A stretch of 64,000 nt of DNA from Methylobacillus methanolivorans (GTDB lineage: Bacteria > Pseudomonadota > Gammaproteobacteria > Burkholderiales > Methylophilaceae): NCBI RefSeq assembly GCF_044751345.1, contig NZ_JBIWXY010000001.1:806001-870000 (forward strand), read 5' to 3'. Positions 9,673-16,249 of the stretch are shown in pieces. The translations under genes and the position numbers were made by a program. Position 1 is the stretch's first letter, and each line of letters starts with the position of its first letter. The notes under the pieces are model-generated. The model saw only the letters and a program-made list of their open reading frames with translations. It ran no database searches and was not told the DNA's origin.

Positions 9673-10881
9673 TTAAGCCAACTTACGGCTGGTATTGGCT
9701 GCGGACTTCTGTGGTTCAACTTTCCCTGTAGCAGCATCTTGCGGACCAGCAGCAGGATGAGGCTGCAATGGAGCACCAGGGCGGATCTTGATCAGGTTAT
9801 CTACCACCACCTTCTCACCTGCATTCAAGCCCTTGAGAATCACCCAATCACGCCCCATCCAATCACCTGTGACTACAGGACGCACAGTAGCGTGATTACT
9901 CTCATCCAACACATAGACAAAACGACCCTGCTGGGAATTCATAACAGCAACTTGCGGCACTAGGAAAACGCCATCACGCTCCCCAACGACAACTTTGGCA
10001 CGCACAAACTGACCAGGCAGCAGCTTTTTATCTGCATTGGCAAATGTTGCACGCAATTGTTGTGTACCCAAGGCAGGATCAATCTGGCTAGAAGCAAAAT
10101 TCAACTTCCCAGTTTCGCCATATTCGGAGCCATCCGGCAGTTTCAAGCTAATCTTTTTAACCGTCTTTTCAGTCACTGGACCGCCAAGCTGCTGGATTTC
10201 GTTATCAGAAAGGCTGAATCGCACCCAGATTGGAGACAATTGCACGACTGTAGTGAGCAAACTACTGTTGGCTGAAACCAATGCACCTTCAGAAAACTGG
10301 AAGCGACCTGAAACACCGCCCACAGGCGCTGTCACCTTGGTATAAGAAAGATTTAACTCTGCTTCTCGCACACTGGCTTGCGCCTGCACCAAAGAAGCCT
10401 TGGCGACATCATTATCTGAAGTCGCATTGTCATACTCACGCTGGCTGATGGAGTTGGATTCCAACAAGCCCTTCAATCGCCCAGCTTCGCGCTGCGTCTG
10501 CGCGATTTTCGCCTGAGCCTGGGCTAATTGCCCCTTAGCTTGCTCCAGTGCGATCTGATATGGCTCCGGGTCGATCTGGAACAACACTTGCCCTTCTTTT
10601 ACCGAGGAGCCCTCTTCATATAAACGCTTCAGCAAAATCCCTCCCACACGAGGACGAATCTCCACTTCACGCGCACCTTCTGTCTGCGCCACGGCCTCTG
10701 CAGAAACAGGCACACTGGCAGGTTGCAATTCAACAACACTAACAGGTAATGCCTGCGGCCCGGCCTGCGCCGCTTGTTGCTCACCCTTGCCACAGGATGC
10801 CAACGTGCAAGCCGCCATCACGGCAAGCAGGATTTTTTTATTCAAATCAAATCTTCTTGTATTGGTATGAACTTGACTCAT
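9673..10881 (-). CDS. RND efflux periplasmic adaptor lipoprotein (AcrA/MexA type)
   Basis: 402 aa from the ATG at 10881, chosen because GAGGG lies about 9 bases upstream. An upstream ATG (10908) and an internal TTG (10845, giving MNKKILLAVMAACTLASC) are alternatives. The lipobox LASC supports a lipidated adaptor in either case. It contains two lipoyl halves (VEIRPRVGGILLKRLYEEGS and the later SYTKVTAPVGGVSGR), an alpha-hairpin between them and a C-terminal beta-barrel region. It bridges the inner-membrane pump and the outer-membrane channel. It is the first gene of the operon, next to the TetR operators. Confidence 0.92.
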   Translation of the reverse strand: MSQVHTNTRRFDLNKKILLAVMAACTLASCGKGEQQAAQAGPQALPVSVVELQPASVPVSAEAVAQTEGAREVEIRPRVGGILLKRLYEEGSSVKEGQVLFQIDPEPYQIALEQAKGQLAQAQAKIAQTQREAGRLKGLLESNSISQREYDNATSDNDVAKASLVQAQASVREAELNLSYTKVTAPVGGVSGRFQFSEGALVSANSSLLTTVVQLSPIWVRFSLSDNEIQQLGGPVTEKTVKKISLKLPDGSEYGETGKLNFASSQIDPALGTQQLRATFANADKKLLPGQFVRAKVVVGERDGVFLVPQVAVMNSQQGRFVYVLDESNHATVRPVVTGDWMGRDWVILKGLNAGEKVVVDNLIKIRPGAPLQPHPAAGPQDAATGKVEPQKSAANTSRKLA

Positions 10882-10930
10882 CACGCGCACCCTCATATGT
10901 AACCCCATGTCTTATAAACAAATTACTTGC

Positions 10931-10979
10931 TTACATTCATCAAAGAATGTATATTATATACAATCATGTTTGTATGTAA
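10931..10979. promoter_or_regulatory. Paired TetR-type operators between efflux operon and its repressor
   Basis: Two inverted repeats lie side by side: ACATTC-6-GAATGT (10933-10950, centre 10941.5) and ATACAA-6-TTGTAT (10958-10975, centre 10966.5). Their centres are 25 bp apart. The whole 49-bp block is itself symmetric about 10955, with TTACAT and ATGTAA at its ends and TGTATATTATATACA in its middle. The half-sites resemble the operators of AcrR/TtgR-type repressors. The position in the 130-bp divergent gap fits autoregulation plus pump repression. Confidence 0.75.
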
Positions 10980-11011
10980 AACTGTTTTGACGTTAGGGAT
11001 ATATTAAGCAC

Positions 11012-11644
11012 ATGGCACGTAAAACCAAAGAGGATGCTGAACTCACCCGTCAGCGGATTATTACTGCCGCTCGTGAAGTTTTTGCGAAACGTGGCGTCAG
11101 CCACACCACGATGGAGCAAATCGCCACACATGCTCAAGTTACCCGCGGCGCAGTTTACTGGCACTTTGCCAATAAAATTGAACTGTTTCATGCCATGCGC
11201 GATCAGGCCATGTCGCCCTTTATTGAGCAAATGAACGCCGCAGTATTAGACGATCAAACGGAAGACCCCTTAACATCAATGGAACAGTATTTCTGCAACA
11301 CTATTAGTACGCTGCAGCAAAGTGACTCCACGCGCCAAACCTATGAAATCATGATGGCGAAATGCGAATATGTAGATGAATTCAACGATGTACTACAGCA
11401 ACTGCTGATCAACTGCCAAATATTCATCGAAAAAACGCAGTTACTCTATGATAAGGCACAACAAAAAGGCCTGATTCACCCAGACATTTCCCCTTCTGCC
11501 CTTGCGATGGATACTCACCTTTTCTTCGGAGGGCTGATTCACCTTTGGATCAAAGACAACTCAAATCTAGGGTATCGTGATCAAGCCATAGAGCATATCA
11601 AGCAACATATCCGCCTGCGTCGAATTCTTCGACCGCAAATCTGA
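11012..11644 (+). CDS. TetR-family repressor, AcrR/TtgR-like
   Basis: 210 aa. The N-terminal DNA-binding domain has the TetR signature: ARKTKEDAELTRQRIITAA, then the helix-turn-helix TTMEQIATHAQVTRGAVYWH and FANKIELF. The C-terminal ligand-binding half matches AcrR/TtgR in length and character (EQYFCNTISTLQ; THLFFGGLIHLWI). The gene is divergent from the RND operon and shares with it a gap holding two symmetric operator candidates. The likely role is repressor of the pump, relieved by pump substrates; the inducer is unknown. Confidence 0.92.
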   Translation: MARKTKEDAELTRQRIITAAREVFAKRGVSHTTMEQIATHAQVTRGAVYWHFANKIELFHAMRDQAMSPFIEQMNAAVLDDQTEDPLTSMEQYFCNTISTLQQSDSTRQTYEIMMAKCEYVDEFNDVLQQLLINCQIFIEKTQLLYDKAQQKGLIHPDISPSALAMDTHLFFGGLIHLWIKDNSNLGYRDQAIEHIKQHIRLRRILRPQI

Positions 11645-11709
11645 TTCAAGCACCTTGTAAAGTCCATCCCATAACGATATGATTAAAAAAGTATTGGGAA
11701 GGAAATATC

Positions 11710-12030
11710 TTGGACATTCACGCTGGCGAAATTTATGGCAAGCAAACGGGCAGCAAGTTTGTCATGTATAACGTGCTGAAGGTTGGCAAGCAATCCATCA
11801 CTTTGCAGAACATAGATAATCCGCTCAGCCTATTTGAGACTACGCCAGCCAAACTGCAAGCGTCGGGCTATGTGCGAATTAGCCAGACCCCCTACGTGAA
11901 TATGCAGGCCACAGGCAAAAAGCGTAAATCCATGCGCAACCCTACACGCTGCCCTCTGACACTGGATTTTCTTGAAGAGCGGGCAGATTCCGAACGCCCT
12001 GCCCCCATCATGCCTGACTTATTCAATTAA
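11710..12030 (+). CDS. Small cytoplasmic protein of unknown function
   Basis: 106 aa, from a TTG start preceded by GGAAGGAAA with good spacing; no ATG start is available upstream. I do not recognise the family. The first 60 residues look like a small beta-rich domain (SKFVMYNVLKVGKQSITLQN). A basic stretch (GKKRKSMRNPTR) and an acidic-proline tail follow. There is no signal peptide or membrane segment. It lies between the TetR gene and the convergent rimO and may share a transcript with the repressor (66-bp gap). Confidence 0.7.
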   Translation: MDIHAGEIYGKQTGSKFVMYNVLKVGKQSITLQNIDNPLSLFETTPAKLQASGYVRISQTPYVNMQATGKKRKSMRNPTRCPLTLDFLEERADSERPAPIMPDLFN

Positions 12031-12063
12031 GCCAGGCACGTTTCTTCTATACGACCTACCGCT

Positions 12064-13389
12064 TTAATCCCGTACTGGGGGTGACGCCCACAAATCGGGG
12101 CCATCAGAACTCGTAATCTGAGCTTCAACCAAATCACCAGGCTGCAAACCATCCGCACCGGAAAGATAAACCACCCCATCAATCTCTGGCGCATCTGCCG
12201 CAGTACGGCCAATCGCCTCATTGCCATTGACCTCATCAATCAATACTGTTTCGATACGCCCAATTTTGCTCTTCTGCTTTTCTGCACTAATCGCCTCCTG
12301 TACCTCCATGAAGCGCGCCAAACGCTCCTGCTTCAGGGATTCAGGTACATGATTATCCAGCGCATTAGCTGCAGCACCATCTACCGCAGAATAAGCAAAG
12401 CATCCGACGCGGTCCAGCTGCGCTTCTTGCAGGAACTCAAGCAGGTGCTCGAAATCATCTTCTGTTTCGCCGGGGAATCCAACGATGAACGTGCTACGAA
12501 TAGTGATGTCAGGACAAATCTCGCGCCACGCCTTGATGCGCACCAAGTTATTTTCGCTGCTGGCAGGACGCTTCATGGCCTTGAGAATACGCGGGCTGGA
12601 ATGCTGTAACGGCACATCCAGATAAGGCAGGATCAGGCCATCGGCCATCAACGGGATGATTTCATCCACGTGAGGATAGGGATAAACATAGTGCATACGC
12701 ACCCACACACCCAAATCACCTAATGCACGCGCCAATTCAGTCATCCGGGTCTTGACCGGTCGGCCATTCCAGAAACCAGTACGATACTTCACATCCACGC
12801 CATAGGCACTGGTATCTTGCGAAATCACCAACAGCTCAGCCACACCAGCATTGACGAGATTTTCCGCCTCGGTCATCACATCACCAATCGGACGGCTAAC
12901 CAAGTCACCACGCATGGAGGGAATAATGCAGAAGCTACAGCGATGATTACAGCCCTCTGATATCTTGAGGTAGGCATAATGCTGCGGCGTCAGACGAATC
13001 CCTTGTGGCGGCACCAAGTCAGTATAAGGATCATGCAGCTTGGGCAAATTGGCATGTACAGCCGTCATCACCTCTTCCAGGGCATGAGGACCTGTCACCG
13101 CAAGCACCCCAGGGTGTGCAGCCTTAACCACATCACTCTTGGCTCCCAGGCAACCCGTTACAATCACCTTGCCATTTTCAGCAAGGGCTTCGCCAATCGC
13201 ATCTAGCGACTCTTCGACAGCGCTATCAATAAACCCGCAGGTGTTCACCACCACCAGGTCTGCGTCATCATAACTACCAGAAATTGCATAACCCTCAGCC
13301 CGCAACTGGGTCAGGATACGCTCAGAATCAGAAGATGCCTTGGGGCATCCCAAGGACACAAAACCAACTTTTGGACTTTGCAAACTCAT
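12064..13389 (-). CDS. rimO: Ribosomal protein S12 methylthiotransferase RimO
   Basis: 441 aa. The N-terminal UPF0004 domain has the three auxiliary-cluster cysteines at 14, 51 and 80 (SLGCPKAS, NTCGF, TGCLGAK). The radical-SAM motif GCNHRCSFC gives Cys147, Cys151 and Cys154. A TRAM domain closes the protein. SLGCPKASSDSE distinguishes RimO from its paralogue MiaB. It adds a methylthio group to a conserved aspartate of S12 using two 4Fe-4S clusters and SAM. It is monocistronic as far as can be seen. Confidence 0.96.
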   Translation of the reverse strand: MSLQSPKVGFVSLGCPKASSDSERILTQLRAEGYAISGSYDDADLVVVNTCGFIDSAVEESLDAIGEALAENGKVIVTGCLGAKSDVVKAAHPGVLAVTGPHALEEVMTAVHANLPKLHDPYTDLVPPQGIRLTPQHYAYLKISEGCNHRCSFCIIPSMRGDLVSRPIGDVMTEAENLVNAGVAELLVISQDTSAYGVDVKYRTGFWNGRPVKTRMTELARALGDLGVWVRMHYVYPYPHVDEIIPLMADGLILPYLDVPLQHSSPRILKAMKRPASSENNLVRIKAWREICPDITIRSTFIVGFPGETEDDFEHLLEFLQEAQLDRVGCFAYSAVDGAAANALDNHVPESLKQERLARFMEVQEAISAEKQKSKIGRIETVLIDEVNGNEAIGRTAADAPEIDGVVYLSGADGLQPGDLVEAQITSSDGPDLWASPPVRD

Positions 13390-13424
13390 ATATCAATTCA
13401 GTTTAGTTAACATTAAATAGAAAG

Positions 13425-13443
13425 CATGCTTTAAAAGAGCATG
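13425..13443 (-). terminator. Probable terminator of the ZIP transporter gene
   Basis: On the minus strand CATGCT-CTTTTAA-AGCATG forms a 6-bp stem followed by CTTTCTATTT. It lies just after the stop codon of the ZIP gene and before rimO. The stem is short, so this is a moderate call. Confidence 0.5.
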
Positions 13444-13448
13444 TCAAA

Positions 13449-14231
13449 TCAGTGCACCAATTCGCCAGCAAGCCATATGGAAGCGACACCGAGGCCGATG
13501 AGGCACACCTGCTGCAAGGTAGCGCGCAACTCTGTTCGCTTGTGCAAGCCCGGGATCAAATCCGCGACTGCGACATAAATCATACTGGCAGCAGCCAGAC
13601 CAAGAATGGTAGGAATCCACCCCTGCAACATTCCAAGTGCAAAATAAGCTCCGACACCACCCACCAAGGTCGCCATACTTGAAACCAAGTTGAACAGCAA
13701 CGCCTGCTGCTTGCTATACCCGGAATGCAGCAAGATGAGAAAATCACCAACTTCCTGAGGAATCTCGTGCGCAATGATAGCAACAGCTGTCACGAACCCT
13801 AGACGCACATCTACCAAAAACGCGGCAGCGATCAATATGCCATCGACAAAATTATGAAAAGTATCGCCGATCATGATCATCAACCCGCTACGGCCATGAT
13901 CATGCGCACCATGGTGGTGATGCTCCACCTCTGCCGCATGCACCTCGCATGTGTCGCCATGGCAATGTCGCCATAACACTAGCTTTTCCAACATAAAAAA
14001 CAGCAAGATGCCCAACAGCACTGTGGCAGACATGACCTCAAGACTGCTAGCAATCTGAAACGCATGAGGCAGGATTTCCAAGAAAACAGCGCCCAGTAAT
14101 GCGCCTATCGCATAACTAATCAGCATGGGCACCCAAGCGGCCTTAGCTTTTAGTGCAAAAAATGCAGCTGCCAACACGCTTAACAGCCCGCCAGCGAGAC
14201 AAACCAGAATAATCAGTAGCAATATCGGCAT
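13449..14231 (-). CDS. ZIP-family divalent metal transporter
   Basis: 260 aa with about eight hydrophobic segments. A His-rich cytoplasmic loop lies in the middle (CHGDTCEVHAAEVEHHHHGAHDHG). The conserved ZIP metal-site helices are visible: TFHNFVDGILIAAAF (TM4; His, Asn, Asp) and AIIAHEIPQEVGDFLIL (TM5; His, Glu, Glu). ZIP proteins move Zn2+ or Fe2+ into the cytoplasm. The gene is divergent from the haem/iron locus. The gap between them holds two Fur-like dyads, so iron-linked regulation is possible; the true metal is not decided by the sequence. Confidence 0.92.
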   Translation of the reverse strand: MPILLLIILVCLAGGLLSVLAAAFFALKAKAAWVPMLISYAIGALLGAVFLEILPHAFQIASSLEVMSATVLLGILLFFMLEKLVLWRHCHGDTCEVHAAEVEHHHHGAHDHGRSGLMIMIGDTFHNFVDGILIAAAFLVDVRLGFVTAVAIIAHEIPQEVGDFLILLHSGYSKQQALLFNLVSSMATLVGGVGAYFALGMLQGWIPTILGLAAASMIYVAVADLIPGLHKRTELRATLQQVCLIGLGVASIWLAGELVH

Positions 14232-14271
14232 AGCCGGGAATTATACGGGATAGGTGCCTGTCTCTGCTGGT

Positions 14272-14287
14272 GATAATTTGTTTTATC
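14272..14287. promoter_or_regulatory. AT-rich dyad upstream of the ZIP gene, Fur-like half sites
   Basis: GATAA-6-TTATC is a perfect 5-bp inverted repeat 41 bp upstream of the ZIP start. GATAAT-type half-sites are the building block of Fur boxes. Five bases per arm is little, so this stays tentative. Confidence 0.35.
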
Positions 14288-14340
14288 TTCATCTAAAAAT
14301 GTAAATAAAAATCAATATTTTCACACTCAACATTGCAATC

Positions 14341-14365
14341 GTTAATAGTAATTGTTATTATTAAC
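14341..14365. promoter_or_regulatory. Fur-box-like palindrome upstream of the haem locus
   Basis: A 25-bp sequence beginning GTTAATAG and ending TTATTAAC is an imperfect palindrome matching at 10 of 12 half-positions. Its AATAGTAATTGTTATTA core resembles the Fur consensus built from GATAAT repeats. It sits 50 bp before the first gene of the locus, overlapping where a promoter would be. With haem uptake genes downstream, iron repression by Fur is the simplest reading. Confidence 0.6.
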
Positions 14366-14414
14366 TTTAATATTTAAATAAAATACCTAATCGCCCTTTA
14401 GTAGATATTGACTC

Positions 14415-14633
14415 ATGCTGCCAACCAAAGCCCCTGTTAAAACCTGTTTAATCAATCTCCTAGACGAATTGATTGAGCACGATGGCTTTGGCAGCCTCAA
14501 GGTCGATATCCGCCTGCTACGTCGTGGGCAAAAAGAAATCATCATTGATTGTGGAAAGCAATATCGCTTTGTCGTGGATTTTCAGCCTGCCAGCAATGAT
14601 GCAAATAACAATAAGCATCACACAACCGATTAA
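14415..14633 (+). CDS. Small HemP-like or DUF2292-like protein, head of the haem locus
   Basis: 72 aa. The core GFGSLKVDIRLLRRGQKEII then IDCGKQYRFVVDF shows two possible resemblances. By position (Fur-like box upstream, haem receptor downstream) and by RGQKEIIIDCGKQYRF it recalls HemP/HmuP, whose core is like GqREvlIrHgG.eYrLR, but the HemP ending KLILTK is missing. By FGS.kV.I...gQ.eI it also recalls YezD/DUF2292. I cannot decide between them. There is no signal peptide. HemP/HmuP proteins take part in haem-receptor expression in other proteobacteria; that function is not shown here. Confidence 0.6.
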   Translation: MLPTKAPVKTCLINLLDELIEHDGFGSLKVDIRLLRRGQKEIIIDCGKQYRFVVDFQPASNDANNNKHHTTD

Positions 14634-14647
14634 TGGAATTGGTTTTC

Positions 14648-14677
14648 TGATCGCACTCGCTCATAGAGTGTCGATCA
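14648..14677 (+). other. Strong hairpin between the small gene and the first PEP-CTERM gene
   Basis: TGATCG-CACTC / GAGTG-T-CGATCA forms an 11-bp stem with a single bulged T and a 7-base loop. It lies 15 bp after the stop codon of the 72-aa gene. There is no clear U-tract after it (TTAATTGC), so it may be a processing or stability element rather than a terminator. A second GC-rich hairpin can form near 14731-14750, just ahead of the next gene. Confidence 0.55.
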
Positions 14678-14779
14678 TTAATTGCTCAACGGTGTGGGTC
14701 CGTGAGCCTAAATGTTGAATTGAATGTCCGCGCCTTCTCGGGGAAGGGCCTAACGGCATTCATTTAATTAAAGGTATTC

Positions 14780-15460
14780 ATGATGAAACTTTCAGCTTTA
14801 GCTCTCGCCACAGGATTGGCATTCACTTCTTCTGCGTTTGCAGCCCAAGCAGTATGGGATACTGCAGCTCCATGGGGCGATATCTCCAACACCTCTCAGT
14901 ATGCAGAATGGGGAAGCTTTTATGACCCTGCTAGTGAAGATACTGGTATTTTCTTGACCGATAGCAACCCTGATATTGGGCTGAGTTCAGGTACGTCAGC
15001 CTCCATCAGCGAATCTAGCCAAAGTGCTTTTGTGACCAGTGGCGGAAATATCTACAGCTTCTCTTTGCCAATGGCATTTACGGCTACTTTAAGTGGCACT
15101 ACAGGTGGACTGTTTGATGTTTATCTGCGAATTGCCACCCTGGGTACTATTTCCAGCACCTCCGCACTGCTTAATGGCGTATCAGCAACTTCCACCATTC
15201 AATTCAGCCGCAGCGCTGGCACCATGATGGGTGGCGCATCTACTGAACAAGAGGTTTACTGGCTTTGGAAAGACGTTGCTGGTGCAGACCTTTACACCTT
15301 TAATTTCAATGCTACTAGCTCCAGCATGAGTCTAGATCAACTTGCTCTTGCCACCGTAGCTGTTGCGGCAGTGCCAGAACCAAGTACCTACGGCATGCTG
15401 GCACTTGGTTTAGGCGTACTTGCTTATGCAGGTCGCCGCACGCGCAAGAATCAAGCCTAA
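14780..15460 (+). CDS. PEP-CTERM surface protein 1 in the haem locus
   Basis: 226 aa. The signal peptide ends AFA near residue 21. The mature N-terminus is QAVWDTAAPWGDISNTSQYA and the C-terminal sorting tail starts near 198: VPEPSTYGMLALGLG, a hydrophobic stretch, then RRTRK. In known systems this tail is recognised by an exosortase, giving surface or matrix proteins. The middle is Ser/Thr/Gly-rich and beta-like, with no Cys and no recognised domain. It is paralogous to the next gene (shared VWDxAxPW, GxFDVYLR, EQExYWxW, MSLDQLALA). The setting between a Fur-like box and a haem receptor suggests an iron-related surface role; this is inference. Confidence 0.88.
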   Translation: MMKLSALALATGLAFTSSAFAAQAVWDTAAPWGDISNTSQYAEWGSFYDPASEDTGIFLTDSNPDIGLSSGTSASISESSQSAFVTSGGNIYSFSLPMAFTATLSGTTGGLFDVYLRIATLGTISSTSALLNGVSATSTIQFSRSAGTMMGGASTEQEVYWLWKDVAGADLYTFNFNATSSSMSLDQLALATVAVAAVPEPSTYGMLALGLGVLAYAGRRTRKNQA

Positions 15461-15484
15461 ATCAACTCTTAGCTTAGTCTAAAT

Positions 15485-15513
15485 CCCTCCCATGCGAATG
15501 CAGCACGGGAGGG
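15485..15513 (+). terminator. Hairpin between the two PEP-CTERM genes (attenuator-like)
   Basis: CCCTCCC / GGGAGGG is a 7-bp GC-rich stem with a further TGC/GCA pairing inside. It is followed by AGTATATTTATTTA, which is U-rich but broken. It could act as a partial terminator that lowers expression of the downstream paralogue. Confidence 0.55.
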
Positions 15514-15538
15514 AGTATATTTATTTATCGGGGTTATC

Positions 15539-16168
15539 ATGACTGTATCAACCAAAATAGCTGCCATTGCACTGGCAATCAGCGCCACTTTTACAACGTC
15601 CGCATTTGCTACTAGCAACGTATGGGACTCTGCTACTCCCTGGGATTCAACCTTAGTTGCACAATATGCAGCCTGGGACAACTTTGCCTTTTCTGTCCAT
15701 AATGCATCCCCGGAGTACGGCACAGGGGCCACGTTGACTGAAACAAGCACCGTGGCAAGCCTGACCAGCGGTAAGAACATTTATAACGCTGTTGGCACTA
15801 GCAACTTTATCGCCACCCTACTGGGATCTGCCAGCGGTACTTTTGACGTTTACTTACGCACAGCCACGACAGGCACTTTGCTTGACACTACTGCGACATT
15901 GAATGGTATCTCAGCCACGCTCGTAGAAACTTACCTTTCCACTGGCCGCGGCGTGGAGCAAGAGGCTTACTGGAAATGGAGCAATGTTGCGGCAAGCAAT
16001 ATGTATGTGTTCAATTTTCGCGCCACTGAAACTCATTTGAGCCTGGATCAATTGGCACTAGCTGTAGTGGCTGTACCAGAACCTAGTAGCTATGCAATGC
16101 TGGCATTAGGTCTTGGTGCTATAGGTATTGCCACCCGGCGCAAGCGCAAACAAGCTTCCATGGCCTGA
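15539..16168 (+). CDS. PEP-CTERM surface protein 2, paralogue of the preceding gene
   Basis: 209 aa. The signal peptide ends AFA near residue 24. The mature start SNVWDSATPWDSTLVAQYA mirrors protein 1. The sorting tail begins near 179 with VPEPSSYAMLALGLG, then a hydrophobic run and RRKRK. Shared blocks with protein 1 are FDVYLR, EQEAYWKW, MYVFNF and LSLDQLALAVV. A tandem duplication with clear divergence is the best explanation. A Rho-independent terminator follows, so this gene closes the first transcription unit of the locus. No exosortase gene is in the window. Confidence 0.88.
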   Translation: MTVSTKIAAIALAISATFTTSAFATSNVWDSATPWDSTLVAQYAAWDNFAFSVHNASPEYGTGATLTETSTVASLTSGKNIYNAVGTSNFIATLLGSASGTFDVYLRTATTGTLLDTTATLNGISATLVETYLSTGRGVEQEAYWKWSNVAASNMYVFNFRATETHLSLDQLALAVVAVPEPSSYAMLALGLGAIGIATRRKRKQASMA

Positions 16169-16188
16169 TAGATAGACACAAACAAAGA

Positions 16189-16221
16189 ATGGCGTGATCA
16201 CACTACCTCACGCCATCTTTC
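16189..16221 (+). terminator. Rho-independent terminator after PEP-CTERM gene 2
   Basis: ATGGCGTGA-10-TCACGCCAT is a perfect 9-bp stem followed by CTTTCT. It lies between the PEP-CTERM pair and the haem receptor gene, so full expression of the receptor needs readthrough or its own promoter. Confidence 0.75.
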
Positions 16222-16249
16222 TACCCACCTCTTTTACTCCACTTTATCA

